From the NCBI RefSeq assembly GCF_039540375.1, contig NZ_BAABEX010000004.1, forward strand, positions 156,213-220,212: DNA of 64,000 nucleotides, in the 5' to 3' direction. How positions within the stretch are numbered: position 1 is the first letter of the stretch; each line of letters opens with the position of its first letter. Positions 17,107-26,636 of the stretch are shown here, one piece after another. This stretch comes from Acidovorax_G lacteus (GTDB lineage Bacteria > Pseudomonadota > Gammaproteobacteria > Burkholderiales > Burkholderiaceae_C). The notes under the pieces are model-generated. The model had not been told where the DNA came from. It worked only from the letters and a program-made list of their open reading frames with translations, and did no database searches. The position numbers were made by a program, and so were the translations under genes.

Positions 17107-17593
17107 TGCTTCAAACAGGGTGTGCGCCCTGTGGGTTGTCTTCTGGCTCGCGGCGCAATGACATGGCTCTTGCGCCTTGACCCTTCAGTGGATATTGGGT
17201 GTCCAGTGAATCACAAGCGGAGATGGTCAGAGCTAGGGTAGCGCTTCCATCGCAGCCGGTCCGGTGTGTGTCGCCCGTTTGACCCGGTGGCAGCGTCTAA
17301 GGTCTATGGCATCCGTATGATGAATCCAGGTCCCTGGCGCTGGCAACGCCGCACCACTTCGCCTTCGGGGTGAAGCCAAGACGGCTGTGGGATGGATTCG
17401 GGTGCAGCCTGAAGGCGTAGATCTTCACCATGAAGTGGATGGCGACAGCTGCAGGGGGCTGTGCTCAGCAGGCAGTTGCCTTTCGCAGATCTGTGGCTGG
17501 CATCGTCCTTGCGTGTCGGGAAGCTCACGCAGGAATCATGTCCCCGCACCAAGTCGGGGATTCAGGGATTTCCCGTTGGTCTTTGAGCAACCT
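17107..17593. other. long intergenic region without a recognised gene
   Basis: About 490 bases separate the porin terminator from the binding-protein leader. Open frames here are short and look like nothing known. I see only weak inverted repeats. The region could hold a regulated promoter or a small RNA, but the sequence does not show which. Confidence 0.5.
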
Positions 17594-17609
17594 TTTACTG
17601 CATAGTAAA
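17594..17609. promoter_or_regulatory. perfect 16-base dyad in the leader of the first binding-protein gene
   Basis: TTTACT-GCAT-AGTAAA is perfectly symmetric and ends 21 bases before the ATG at 17631. It could be an operator or a small hairpin next to the ribosome-binding site (GAGGG). No regulator could be assigned. Confidence 0.45.
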
Positions 17610-17630
17610 CCTTTTACCTAAGAGGGTTCC

Positions 17631-19211
17631 ATGAAACTCAAGCTCCGTTTGTTGACCGTGGCCGCTGCCGCTGCGCTTCTGGCTGCGCCCGCTCTGCATG
17701 CCAAAACCTTCAAGTGGGCCAGCCAAGGCGAAATCTCCACGTGGGACATTCATTCGCAGAACAACGCGCTCCAGAACGGTCTGCACGCCAACGTCTATGA
17801 GAGCCTCGTGTACTACAACAGCCGTACGTTTGAGGTTGAGCCAGTTCTCGCCACGGCCTGGAAGGAGATTAGCCCCACCCAGGTGCGTTTTACGCTGCGC
17901 CAAGGCGTGAAGTTCCATGATGGTTCGGCTTTCACGGCTGATGACGCCGTGTACTCGTTGCAGCGCGCCATGGCGAAGACCTCGAACTTCACCCCATACG
18001 TGCAAGGCATCAGCCGCGTGGCGAAAGTTGACAACAACACCATTGACGTGTTCCTGTCGTCGCCCAACCCTGTGCTGCTGCGTCAGATGACCGAACTGCG
18101 CATCATGAGCAAGGCGTGGGCTGAAAAGAACAAGTCGGTTGAGCCCAAAGACATGAAGGCTGCCGAGGAGAACTTTGCACACCGCAATGCCATGGGTACC
18201 GGGCCTTATGTGCTGGAATCCTGGCAGCCCGACGTCAAGATGGTGTTCAAGCGCAACCCCAACTGGTGGGGCAAGATGGACGGCAACGTAACGGAGATCG
18301 TCTACACCCCGATCAAGTCGGCTGCCACGCGCATTGCAGCGCTGCTGTCGGGTGAGGTGGACATGGTGCTGGATCCAACGCCCCAGGATCTGGGCCGCCT
18401 GCGCGCCAATGCCGATCTCAAGGTTATCGACGGTGTCGAGAACCGCACGATCTTCCTGGGCATGGACCAGTTCCGCGACGAACTGCCTGGCTCCAACGTC
18501 AAAGGCAAGAACCCGCTCAAGGATCTGCGTGTGCGCAAGGCGCTCTACCACGCCATCGACGCAGACACCATCTCGCGCAACATCATGCGTGGCCTGGGCA
18601 AGCCCACGGGCGCACTGGTGTCGCCCCAGGTGGCAGGCTGGACGGAAGGCGTTGCCAAGCGCCTGCCCTACAGTGTCGACACCGCCAAGAAGCTGCTGGC
18701 CGAAGCAGGTTATCCGGATGGTTTCGAAGTGGACTTCGCCTGCCCGAACAACCGCTACATCAACGATGAGGCCATTTGTCAGGCTGTGACCGCCATGTGG
18801 TCGCGTATCGGTGTGAAGGCCAAACTGCGTACCATGCCGCTGGTGACGTACTTCCCGATGATCCAACGCTACGAAGCCAGCATCTACATGCTGGGCTGGG
18901 GCGTCCCCACCTTCGACGCGCTCTACAGCCTGCAATCGCTGGTGCGTACGGTGGGCCAGGGAGGCGACGGCAACTACAACGTGGGCCGTTACAGCAACCA
19001 GCGCATGGACTACCTGGTGGACCGCGTGAAGGCCGAGACCGACGCACCGGTTCGTGCGCGCATGCTGACGGAAGCCCTGCAACTGTCGTCGGACACTGTC
19101 TCCCACATTCCGCTGCATGACCAAGTCATTCCCTGGGCCATGAAGAAGAACATCGACCTCGTGCACCGCGCGGACAACCGCATCGACATGCGCCTGGTCA
19201 AGGTGAACTGA
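17631..19211 (+). CDS. peptide-type ABC transporter substrate-binding protein (first paralogue)
   Basis: A family 5 extracellular solute-binding protein (DppA/OppA class), 526 aa. The signal peptide ends near LHA, followed by KTFKWASQGEISTWDIHS. The family hallmark KFHDGSAFTADDAVYSLQRA is near residues 92-110. It is followed by a strong terminator, so it can be expressed above the permease genes downstream. It is clearly paralogous to the binding protein at 21629 (shared GMDQ-RDEL--SNVKGKNP and LPY..--AKKLLAEAGYP). Substrate is unknown; peptides or amino-acid derivatives are likely. Confidence 0.93.
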   Translation: MKLKLRLLTVAAAAALLAAPALHAKTFKWASQGEISTWDIHSQNNALQNGLHANVYESLVYYNSRTFEVEPVLATAWKEISPTQVRFTLRQGVKFHDGSAFTADDAVYSLQRAMAKTSNFTPYVQGISRVAKVDNNTIDVFLSSPNPVLLRQMTELRIMSKAWAEKNKSVEPKDMKAAEENFAHRNAMGTGPYVLESWQPDVKMVFKRNPNWWGKMDGNVTEIVYTPIKSAATRIAALLSGEVDMVLDPTPQDLGRLRANADLKVIDGVENRTIFLGMDQFRDELPGSNVKGKNPLKDLRVRKALYHAIDADTISRNIMRGLGKPTGALVSPQVAGWTEGVAKRLPYSVDTAKKLLAEAGYPDGFEVDFACPNNRYINDEAICQAVTAMWSRIGVKAKLRTMPLVTYFPMIQRYEASIYMLGWGVPTFDALYSLQSLVRTVGQGGDGNYNVGRYSNQRMDYLVDRVKAETDAPVRARMLTEALQLSSDTVSHIPLHDQVIPWAMKKNIDLVHRADNRIDMRLVKVN

Positions 19212-19233
19212 CCGGAATCAGAGACCTGAGCAC

Positions 19234-19266
19234 CGGACCTGCCGAACGCAGGTCCGGTTGCTTTTG
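19234..19266 (+). terminator. rho-independent terminator after the first binding-protein gene
   Basis: The stem CCGGACCTGC / GCAGGTCCGG has a five-base loop and is followed by TTGCTTTT. It partly insulates the highly expressed binding protein from the rest of the operon. Confidence 0.85.
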
Positions 19267-19346
19267 GGGCATGATGTCGCCCTTTTGTGCGTCGGGGTCA
19301 CCATAAGTGGCCCGGACGCGGTGTCGAACACACTCTCGATTTCCCG

Positions 19347-20327
19347 ATGCTCGCCTTTATCCTGCGCCGCCTGATCCAGGCTGTGATCGTCATGGTCACG
19401 GTGGCCTTCATCTCCTTCATGCTGTTCCAGTATGTGGGGGACCCCGTGGTGTTCCTGCTCGGTCAGGACGCAACCCCTGAACAAATCCGCGAACTGCGTT
19501 CCGAGCTGGGCCTCGACAAGCCCTTCTTCATTCAGTTCGGTCACTTCCTCATGAACGCCGTACAGGGCGAATTCGGCCTCAGCTTGCGGCAGGGTGCGAA
19601 GGTTTCGCGCCTCATCGCCGAGCGCTTCCCGGCCACCCTGGAGCTGGCCCTCGTCGCCGCCACGCTGGCCCTGGTGATCGGCGTGCCGATGGGCGTGTAC
19701 GCAGCCCTCAAGCGCGGTACGTTCTCGAGCCAGGTCTTCATGACGCTCTCGCTGCTGGGCGTCTCGCTGCCTACCTTCCTCATCGGCATCATGCTGATCC
19801 TGGTGTTCTCGGTCACGCTGGGCTGGTTCCCGAGCTTTGGCCGCGGCGAGGTCGTGCAGCTGGGCTGGTGGAGCACTGGCTTGCTGACGGCAAAGGGGTG
19901 GCACCACATCACCCTTCCAGCCATCACGCTGGCGATCTTCCAACTCACGCTGATCATGCGTCTGGTGCGTGCCGAGATGCTGGAGGTGCTGCGCACCGAC
20001 TACATCAAGTTCGCCCGTGCCCGGGGTCTGACGAACCGCGCCATCCACTTCGGCCATGCGCTCAAGAACACGCTGGTGCCGGTGCTCACGATTACGGGCC
20101 TGCAACTGGGCGGTTTGATCGCGTTTGCCATCATCACCGAGACCGTGTTCCAGTGGCCTGGCATGGGCCTGTTGTTCATCCAGGCGGTAACCTTCGCGGA
20201 CATTCCCGTGATGGCGGCTTATCTGTGCCTGATCGCGCTGATCTTCGTCGTGATCAACCTGATCGTGGACCTGCTGTACTTCGCTGTCGATCCGCGTCTG
20301 CGCGTGGGCAAGGCAGGGGGCCACTGA
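19347..20327 (+). CDS. peptide-type ABC transporter permease, DppB-like
   Basis: This is an inner-membrane permease of 326 aa with about six helices. It begins MLAFILRRLIQAVIVMVTV, the standard DppB/OppB N-terminus. The cytoplasmic EAA loop is in RAEMLEVLRTDYIKFARARGL near residues 205-225. The ATG at 19347 is preferred; the open frame extends 20 codons upstream without signal. It partners the DppC-like permease at 23306. Two other genes lie between the permeases, which is unusual. Confidence 0.93.
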   Translation: MLAFILRRLIQAVIVMVTVAFISFMLFQYVGDPVVFLLGQDATPEQIRELRSELGLDKPFFIQFGHFLMNAVQGEFGLSLRQGAKVSRLIAERFPATLELALVAATLALVIGVPMGVYAALKRGTFSSQVFMTLSLLGVSLPTFLIGIMLILVFSVTLGWFPSFGRGEVVQLGWWSTGLLTAKGWHHITLPAITLAIFQLTLIMRLVRAEMLEVLRTDYIKFARARGLTNRAIHFGHALKNTLVPVLTITGLQLGGLIAFAIITETVFQWPGMGLLFIQAVTFADIPVMAAYLCLIALIFVVINLIVDLLYFAVDPRLRVGKAGGH

Positions 20328-20328
20328 C

Positions 20329-21546
20329 ATGCAGGCACCGCGCCTGAGGGCGGGAGGTCGAGCATTCGCGCACATTGCGCAGTTCCATCCGGAGCTGACC
20401 GCACTGCGGCGCGATCTGCATGCACACCCCGAACTCGGCTTTGAGGAGGTCTACACCGCGCGGCGCGTACGGGAAGCCCTGCGCGTGTGTGGTGTGGACG
20501 AAATCCACGAGGGCATCGGCCGCACGGGCATCGTGGCGCTCGTGCGCGGTCGCAGCACTTCCAGCGGCAGCATGATCGGTCTTCGCGCGGATATGGACGC
20601 TCTGCCCATGAGTGAGCACAACGACTTTGCTTGGAAGTCCTGCAAGCCCGGCCTCATGCATGGCTGTGGCCACGATGGCCACACGACCATGCTGGTCGGC
20701 GCAGCGCGCTACCTGGCGGAATCGCGCAACTTCGATGGCACGGCCGTCTTGATCTTCCAGCCGGGAGAAGAGGGCTATGCGGGCGCTCGCGCCATGATCG
20801 AAGATGGTCTGTTTGAGCGCTTCCCTGTGCAGTCGGTGTATGCCATGCACAACTGGCCGGCCATGAAGCCGGGCACTGTGGGCTTGAACCCGGGCGCAAT
20901 GATGGCCGCGGCCGACCGCGTGACGATTGAAATCCAGGGTCGTGGTGGCCACGGCGCCCATGCCTATCAAGCCACCGATGTGGTCCTGGTGGCGGCGCAC
21001 ATCATCACGGCCGCTCAGAGTATCGTGGCGCGCAATGTGCGCCCGATCGAAAGCGCCGTCATCAGCCTGTGCGCCGTGCAAGCGGGCGACATGGGGGCCT
21101 TCAGCGTGCTGCCGGGCAGTGCCCGCATCGTGGGCACCGTGCGCACGTTCGACGCGGCTGTGCAGGACCTGGTGGAAAAACGCCTCAAGGATCTGTGCAG
21201 TGCCATCGCGCTGGGTTTCGGTGCGACGGCAACGGTGCACTACGAGCGCATCTACCCGGCGACCATCAACACCGAGGACGAAGCCACGTTTGCGGCCGAA
21301 GTGGCCGAATCACTGGTCGGTGCCGACCATGTGGTGCGCGACCTGGAGCCCAGCATGGGTGCAGAGGACTTCTCTTTCATGCTCCAGGCCCGACCGGGTG
21401 CGTATCTGCGTATCGGCCAGGGCACAGGGGCCAGTGGCGGCGGGCTGCACAACAGCCGATACGACTTCAACGACGACATTCTGCCGCTGGGTGCTGCCCT
21501 GCATGCAGGCCTGATCGAGCGGGCCATGCCGCTGGCCACTCCCTAG
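20329..21546 (+). CDS. M20 family amidohydrolase / peptidase
   Basis: A cytoplasmic M20D-type metallohydrolase of 405 aa, related to hippurate hydrolases and aminoacylases. Metal-binding motifs are visible: HAHPELGFEE, GLRADMDALP, GCGHDGHTTMLVG, FQPGEEGYAGA, with the C-terminal GAEDFSFML. The dimerisation insert lies around residues 190-300. It starts two bases after the DppB-like permease. Placement inside a peptide transporter operon suggests it cleaves the imported N-acyl amino acid, amide or dipeptide. Confidence 0.92.
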   Translation: MQAPRLRAGGRAFAHIAQFHPELTALRRDLHAHPELGFEEVYTARRVREALRVCGVDEIHEGIGRTGIVALVRGRSTSSGSMIGLRADMDALPMSEHNDFAWKSCKPGLMHGCGHDGHTTMLVGAARYLAESRNFDGTAVLIFQPGEEGYAGARAMIEDGLFERFPVQSVYAMHNWPAMKPGTVGLNPGAMMAAADRVTIEIQGRGGHGAHAYQATDVVLVAAHIITAAQSIVARNVRPIESAVISLCAVQAGDMGAFSVLPGSARIVGTVRTFDAAVQDLVEKRLKDLCSAIALGFGATATVHYERIYPATINTEDEATFAAEVAESLVGADHVVRDLEPSMGAEDFSFMLQARPGAYLRIGQGTGASGGGLHNSRYDFNDDILPLGAALHAGLIERAMPLATP

Positions 21547-21628
21547 CAGCCTGGGCACCGTGCTCCAGGACGCCGACGTCTCCAACGCCGACCGTCTTCG
21601 CAAACTTTTCCACAACGAGGAGAAACGC

Positions 21629-23212
21629 ATGAAATTCCGTTACACCATGGTCGCCGCCGCGCTGTGCACAGCGCTGGCCGCCGCGAGCGGCGTGGCACAC
21701 GCACAGACCATTCGCGTGGCCAACCAGGGGGATGCCCTGTCGCTCGATCCTCACTCGCTCAACGAGTCGCTGCAGTTGAGCGTGACGGGCAACGTCTATG
21801 AGCCTCTGGTAGGGCGCGGCAAGGATCTGAGCCTGAGCCCGGCTCTGGCCACGGCCTGGAAGCAGACCTCGCCGACCGTGTGGCGTTTTGAGCTGCGCAA
21901 GGGCGTGACCTTCCACGATGGCAGCCCCTTCACCGCAGACGATGTGGTGTTCTCGTTTGGCCGTGCCGCGGGCGATGGCTCGGACATGCGCAGCTACACC
22001 AACGACATCAAGGAAGTGCGCAAGATCGACGCCCACACGGTCGAGATCGAGACCAAGGCACCGTTCCCCATCTTGCCGGATGTCATTTCACTCGTGTACA
22101 TCATGAGCAAGAAGTGGTGCGAAGAGAACCAGGCCCTCAAGCCGGTGGACCGCCGCAAGGGCGTGGAGAATGCCGCCTCATTCCGCGCCAACGGCACCGG
22201 GCCGTTCCGCGTGCGCGAGCGCCAGCCCAACGTGCGCACCGTGTTTGCCCGCCATGGCGGCTACTGGGGCCCGATCGAGAGCAACGCAACGGAGATCGTC
22301 TTCACGCCGATCGGCAACGACGCGACGCGGGTGGCCGCCTTGCTTTCTGGCGAGATCGATGTCATGGAGCCGATTCCGGTGCAGGACATCGCACGCGTGA
22401 ACGCTGGCGCCAACACCCGTGCCGTCACCGGCCCCGAACTGCGCACCATCTTCCTCGGCATGGACCAGAAGCGCGACGAGCTGCTGTACTCCAACGTCAA
22501 GGGCAAGAACCCGTTCAAGGACAAGCGCGTACGTCAGGCGTTCTATCAGGCCATCGACATCGAAGGCATCAAGCGCGTGGTCATGCGTGGTGCGTCCAAT
22601 CCCACGGCCTTGCTGGTGGGTCCCGGTATCAATGGTTTCCTGCCCGAGCAGAACAAGCGCCTGCCCTACGACCCGGAAGCCGCGAAGAAGCTGCTGGCCG
22701 AAGCCGGCTATCCCAACGGCTTTGAAGTCACGATGAACTGCCCGAACGATCGTTATGTGAACGACGGTCAGATCTGCGAAGCCGTGGCTGCGAACCTCTC
22801 GCGCGTGGGCGTCAAGATCAATCTGCAGGCCGAAACCAAGGGGACGTACTTCCCCAAGGTGCTGCGCCGTGACACGAGCTTCTACATGCTGGGCTGGACG
22901 CCTGGCACGTACGACGCACACAACGCACTCAATGCGCTCGTGCGCTGCGTGGACGACAAAGGATCGGGCCAGTTCAACCTGGGTTCTTACTGCAACCCCA
23001 AGGTGGACGAGCTGACGATGAAGATCCAGTCGGAGACCGATAAGGCGAAGCGCGCCGCCATGATCAAGGAGGCCTTTGACCTGCATGCCGCAGACATTGG
23101 TCACTTGCCCTTGCACCAGCAATCGCTGGCCTGGGGCGTGAGCAAGAAGGTCAAGCTCGTGCAGCTGGCCGACAACTTCATGCCCTTCAAGTGGATGAGC
23201 ATCACCAACTGA
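21629..23212 (+). CDS. peptide-type ABC transporter substrate-binding protein (second paralogue)
   Basis: A second family 5 solute-binding protein, 527 aa, from the ATG at 21629 with GAGGAGA upstream. The signal peptide ends near AHA, then QTIRVANQGDALSLDPHS. The family motif is TFHDGSPFTADDVVFSFGRA. It is collinear with the protein at 17631, with many identical blocks, so the two arose by duplication. Binding-pocket regions differ, for example GWGVPTFDALYSLQ versus GWTPGTYDAHNALN. They may therefore widen the range of substrates carried by one membrane complex. Confidence 0.93.
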   Translation: MKFRYTMVAAALCTALAAASGVAHAQTIRVANQGDALSLDPHSLNESLQLSVTGNVYEPLVGRGKDLSLSPALATAWKQTSPTVWRFELRKGVTFHDGSPFTADDVVFSFGRAAGDGSDMRSYTNDIKEVRKIDAHTVEIETKAPFPILPDVISLVYIMSKKWCEENQALKPVDRRKGVENAASFRANGTGPFRVRERQPNVRTVFARHGGYWGPIESNATEIVFTPIGNDATRVAALLSGEIDVMEPIPVQDIARVNAGANTRAVTGPELRTIFLGMDQKRDELLYSNVKGKNPFKDKRVRQAFYQAIDIEGIKRVVMRGASNPTALLVGPGINGFLPEQNKRLPYDPEAAKKLLAEAGYPNGFEVTMNCPNDRYVNDGQICEAVAANLSRVGVKINLQAETKGTYFPKVLRRDTSFYMLGWTPGTYDAHNALNALVRCVDDKGSGQFNLGSYCNPKVDELTMKIQSETDKAKRAAMIKEAFDLHAADIGHLPLHQQSLAWGVSKKVKLVQLADNFMPFKWMSITN

Positions 23213-23305
23213 GCTTTTCCGCACCCTGACTGACCACCGTCAGCCAGGGGCCTGCCCGCAGCCTCACCCAGGCTGCGGGCACACCCCCGCAACTGCTTTC
23301 CCACA

Positions 23306-24217
23306 ATGAAAACAACTCTCGCCCGCTGGCTCGACAGCGACATCGGATACAGCTTCCGAACCTCCCCGGTTGCCATGGTGGCGGCCGCCATTGCTGCCGT
23401 GTGCATCTTCTGCTCGCTGTTTGCGGGTTGGGTGGCACCGCACAACCCGTTCAACCTGGCATCGCTGGAACTGTCGGACGCGCGCTTGCCGCCCGCCTGG
23501 GCACCAGAGGGCACCACCAAATACCTGCTGGGCACCGACGACCAAGGCCGTGACATCCTGTCGGCGCTGATCTACGGCGCTCGCATCTCCCTGATTGTGG
23601 GCATGGCCTCGGTGGCCCTGTCCGTGGTCGTCGGCGTCACGCTGGGCCTGCTGGCCGGCTTCCGCGGCGGCTGGATTGATGCCGTGCTCATGCGCATGTG
23701 CGACGTGATGCTGTCCTTCCCGGCCATTCTGGTGGCGCTGCTGATCGCAGGCGTGGGCCGGGCGCTGTTCCCCAATGCGCACGAAACACTGGCCTTCGGC
23801 GTGCTGATCGTGTCGATTTCGCTCACCGGATGGGTGCAGTACGCGCGCACGGTGCGCGGCTCTACCCTGGTGGAGCGCAACAAGGAGTACGTGCAGGCCG
23901 CCCGCGTCACGGGCGTCTCTTCGCTGCGCATCATGCGCAAGCACGTGCTGCCCAATGTGCTGGGGCCGGTGCTGGTGCTGGCCACCATCCAGGTGGCCAC
24001 CGCCATCCTGACCGAGGCCACCCTGTCCTTCCTGGGTGTGGGCGCGCCGCCCACCTCGCCGTCGCTGGGCACGCTGATCCGTATCGGCAACGACTACCTG
24101 TTCTCGGGCGAATGGTGGATCACCGTCTTCCCGGGCCTGATGCTGGTGCTGATCGCCCTGTCTGTGAACCTGCTGGGCGACTGGCTGCGCGACGCCCTCA
24201 ACCCCCGCCTGCGCTGA
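23306..24217 (+). CDS. peptide-type ABC transporter permease, DppC-like
   Basis: This is an inner-membrane permease of 303 aa. The N-terminal OppC-type region includes a membrane helix (residues 22-42) and the periplasmic LLGTDDQGRDILSALIYGARISL. The EAA loop is in ERNKEYVQAARVTGVSSLRIMRKHVLPN. It pairs with the DppB-like permease. The 179 bases to the next gene hold a GC-rich intergenic sequence with no gene recognised. Confidence 0.93.
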   Translation: MKTTLARWLDSDIGYSFRTSPVAMVAAAIAAVCIFCSLFAGWVAPHNPFNLASLELSDARLPPAWAPEGTTKYLLGTDDQGRDILSALIYGARISLIVGMASVALSVVVGVTLGLLAGFRGGWIDAVLMRMCDVMLSFPAILVALLIAGVGRALFPNAHETLAFGVLIVSISLTGWVQYARTVRGSTLVERNKEYVQAARVTGVSSLRIMRKHVLPNVLGPVLVLATIQVATAILTEATLSFLGVGAPPTSPSLGTLIRIGNDYLFSGEWWITVFPGLMLVLIALSVNLLGDWLRDALNPRLR

Positions 24218-24396
24218 AGATGAGCGACACCCCCCTGAGCGGCTGCGCCGCATCCCTCCGTTCTCGCATTGCCGCGCAATACGAGCAGGGGGATGCCGCG
24301 AGCGCAGCGGGGCGGCCCTTGCGCGGCGGCACTGGTGCAAGCCGCGCCGGTTGCCGCCTCGGCCTACAACGTGCAGCACTGTGAACCACTGACGAT

Positions 24397-25398
24397 ATGT
24401 CCCTCCTAGAAGTCAAAAACCTCGTTGTCGAATTCCCGAACCGCCGCGGTACCCTGCGCGCTCTGGACGACATTTCCTTCTCGATTGCACCCGGTGAGAT
24501 CCTGGGTGTGGTCGGGGAGTCGGGCGCCGGCAAATCCCTGACCGGCGCGGCCATCATCGGGCTGCTCGAGCCCCCGGGCCATGTGGCTTCGGGCCAGATC
24601 CTGCTTGAGGGCAAGCGCATCGACAACCTCGGCCACGAGGAGATGCGCCACATCCGCGGCCGCCATATCGGTGCGATCTTCCAGGATCCGCTGACCTCGC
24701 TGAACCCGCTGTACACCGTGGGCCAGCAGCTCATCGAGACCATCGTCACGCACCTGCCGGTGAGCCAGGCCGAGGCGCGCCAGCGCGCCATTCAGCTGCT
24801 CAAAGACACGGGCATCCCCGCCGCCGAACAGCGCATCGACCACTACCCGCACCAGTTTTCGGGTGGGATGCGCCAGCGCGTGGTGATTGCACTGGCTTTG
24901 GCAGCCGAGCCCAAGCTCATCGTGGCCGACGAGCCCACCACGGCGCTGGACGTGTCCATTCAGGCGCAGATCATCACGCTGCTCAAGAACATCTGCAAAT
25001 CGCGCGGTGCGGCGGTGATGCTGATCACGCACGACATGGGTGTGATCGCCGAAACCTGCGACCGCGTGGCCGTGCTGTATGCGGGCCGCATTGCCGAAAT
25101 CGGCCCCGTGCACGAGGTCATCAACCACCCCGCACATCCCTATACCGCTGGTCTGATGGCTTCCATCCCCGACATGGACCAGGACCGCGAACGCCTCAAC
25201 CAGATCGACGGAGCCATGCCCCGCCTCAACGCCATTCCCAAGGGTTGCGCCTTCAACCCGCGCTGCACCCGCACGTTCGACCGCTGCACCGCCGAGCGCC
25301 CTGACCTGATGCCCGCCGGTGCCACGAAGGCTGCCTGCTGGCTGCACGACGGCGCATCGGCCCCCGCCGCAGCCGCCCGCACGGGGGTGACGGCATGA
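24397..25398 (+). CDS. peptide-type ABC transporter ATP-binding protein, DppD-like
   Basis: This is the first ATPase of the importer, 333 aa. Walker A is GESGAGKS near residues 40-47, the signature is FSGGMRQR near 154, and Walker B is LIVADEPTTALD. The C-terminal oligopeptide-transporter extension contains cysteines (GCAFNPRCTRTFDRC) of the kind that bind an iron-sulfur cluster in some DppD proteins. It overlaps the DppF-like gene by four bases (ATGA). Confidence 0.94.
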   Translation: MSLLEVKNLVVEFPNRRGTLRALDDISFSIAPGEILGVVGESGAGKSLTGAAIIGLLEPPGHVASGQILLEGKRIDNLGHEEMRHIRGRHIGAIFQDPLTSLNPLYTVGQQLIETIVTHLPVSQAEARQRAIQLLKDTGIPAAEQRIDHYPHQFSGGMRQRVVIALALAAEPKLIVADEPTTALDVSIQAQIITLLKNICKSRGAAVMLITHDMGVIAETCDRVAVLYAGRIAEIGPVHEVINHPAHPYTAGLMASIPDMDQDRERLNQIDGAMPRLNAIPKGCAFNPRCTRTFDRCTAERPDLMPAGATKAACWLHDGASAPAAAARTGVTA

Positions 25399-26414
25399 GC
25401 GCGAACACGACCGCCAAGACGGGTGCACCGCTGGTGCAGGCCCACGACCTGGCCAAGACCTTCGACGTCTCGGCCCCCTGGCTCAACCGCGTGATTGAGC
25501 GCAAGCCCCGCACCTTCCTGCATGCGGTGGACGGTGTGAGCTTCGAGATCGAAAAGGGCAAGACGCTCGCCCTGGTCGGCGAATCGGGCTGCGGCAAGAG
25601 CACGGTGGCCCGCCTGCTTGTGGGCCTGTACGAGCCCACGCGCGGCGGCCTCACCTTCGACGGCCAGGACGCGCACGCCGCCTTCAAGGGCGGCAACGCG
25701 CAGGCGATGCGCCGCCGCATCCAGATGATCTTCCAGGACCCGTACGCGAGCCTGAACCCCCGCTGGCTGGTGGAAGACATCATCGGCGAGCCGCTGCGCG
25801 AGCACGGTCTCATCACCGACAAGGCTGCGCTCAAGGAGCGCGTGGGCGAGCTGCTCAAGTCCGTGGGCCTGTCGCCGCTGGACATGGTCAAGTACCCGCA
25901 CCAGTTCTCGGGCGGGCAGCGCCAGCGCATTTCGATTGCGCGCGCCCTGGCCACGCAGCCTGAATTTCTGGTCTGCGACGAACCCACCAGCGCGCTCGAT
26001 GTGTCGGTGCAGGCGCAGGTGCTCAACATCATGAAGGACCTGCAGCGCAAGCAGCAGCTCACCTACCTGTTCATCTCGCACAACCTGGCCGTGGTGCGCC
26101 ATGTGAGCGATCAGGTCGGCGTGATGTACCTGGGCCGTCTGGTGGAGCTGTCGGACAAGCACACGCTGTTCAGCGCGCCGCGCCACCCCTACACGCGCAT
26201 GCTGCTCGATGCCATCCCCAAGATGCACGACACGGGCAAGGCACGCACGCCAGTGCAGGGCGAAGTGCCCAACCCGCTGAACCCGCCGCCCGGCTGCGCC
26301 TTCAACCCGCGCTGCCCGCACGCCAACGACCGCTGCCGCAACGAGCGCCCGCAGCTCAAGAACATCGGCGGCATCCGCATCGCCTGCCACGCGGTGGAAG
26401 AGGGGCGCATCTGA
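25395..26414 (+). CDS. peptide-type ABC transporter ATP-binding protein, DppF-like
   Basis: This is the second ATPase, 339 aa. It has Walker A GESGCGKST near residue 66, signature FSGGQRQR, Walker B FLVCDEPTSALD and H-loop ISHNLAVV. The OppF-type N-terminus has an insertion before Walker A (APWLNRVIERKPRTFLHAVDG). The C-terminus again has clustered cysteines (GCAFNPRCPHANDRC). It is the last gene of the transporter operon and is followed by a terminator. Confidence 0.94.
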   Translation: MSANTTAKTGAPLVQAHDLAKTFDVSAPWLNRVIERKPRTFLHAVDGVSFEIEKGKTLALVGESGCGKSTVARLLVGLYEPTRGGLTFDGQDAHAAFKGGNAQAMRRRIQMIFQDPYASLNPRWLVEDIIGEPLREHGLITDKAALKERVGELLKSVGLSPLDMVKYPHQFSGGQRQRISIARALATQPEFLVCDEPTSALDVSVQAQVLNIMKDLQRKQQLTYLFISHNLAVVRHVSDQVGVMYLGRLVELSDKHTLFSAPRHPYTRMLLDAIPKMHDTGKARTPVQGEVPNPLNPPPGCAFNPRCPHANDRCRNERPQLKNIGGIRIACHAVEEGRI

Positions 26415-26478
26415 CGCGCGTCTGAGTTGGGACTGGCCGTACCGTCTGTAGGCGCAATCCCGGCAATCCCACATGCAC

Positions 26479-26504
26479 AAAGGCCGCCCCTCGGGGCGGC
26501 CTTT
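26479..26504. terminator. terminator between convergent dppF-like and 5'-nucleotidase genes
   Basis: A 12-base-pair stem AAAGGCCGCCCC / GGGGCGGCCTTT with a two-base loop, flanked by A and T runs. It can act in both directions. Confidence 0.85.
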
Positions 26505-26538
26505 GCATTGGGGCGTCATACGCCCTTACGGCTGGAAG

Positions 26539-26588
26539 ATTGCTATTATTTTGATAGCTGTTCGTGCTTGTATCGCCAGCACGAGTGA
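26539..26588 (+). repeat. dispersed double-hairpin repeat, copy 3
   Basis: TTGCTATTATTTTGATAGC is followed by a less perfect hairpin GTTCGTGCTTG / CCAGCACGAG. It lies in the gap before the end of the nucleotidase gene. Confidence 0.7.
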
Positions 26589-26636
26589 CCCAAAAGCATC
26601 AGATGCGCAACGTGATGCGCCCGGGCTTGCCCCGCT

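Noticed and set aside
24218..24396. Small gene between the dppC-like and dppD-like genes
   Set aside because: Short frames exist, but the translation is low-complexity and the sequence resembles ordinary GC-rich intergenic DNA.
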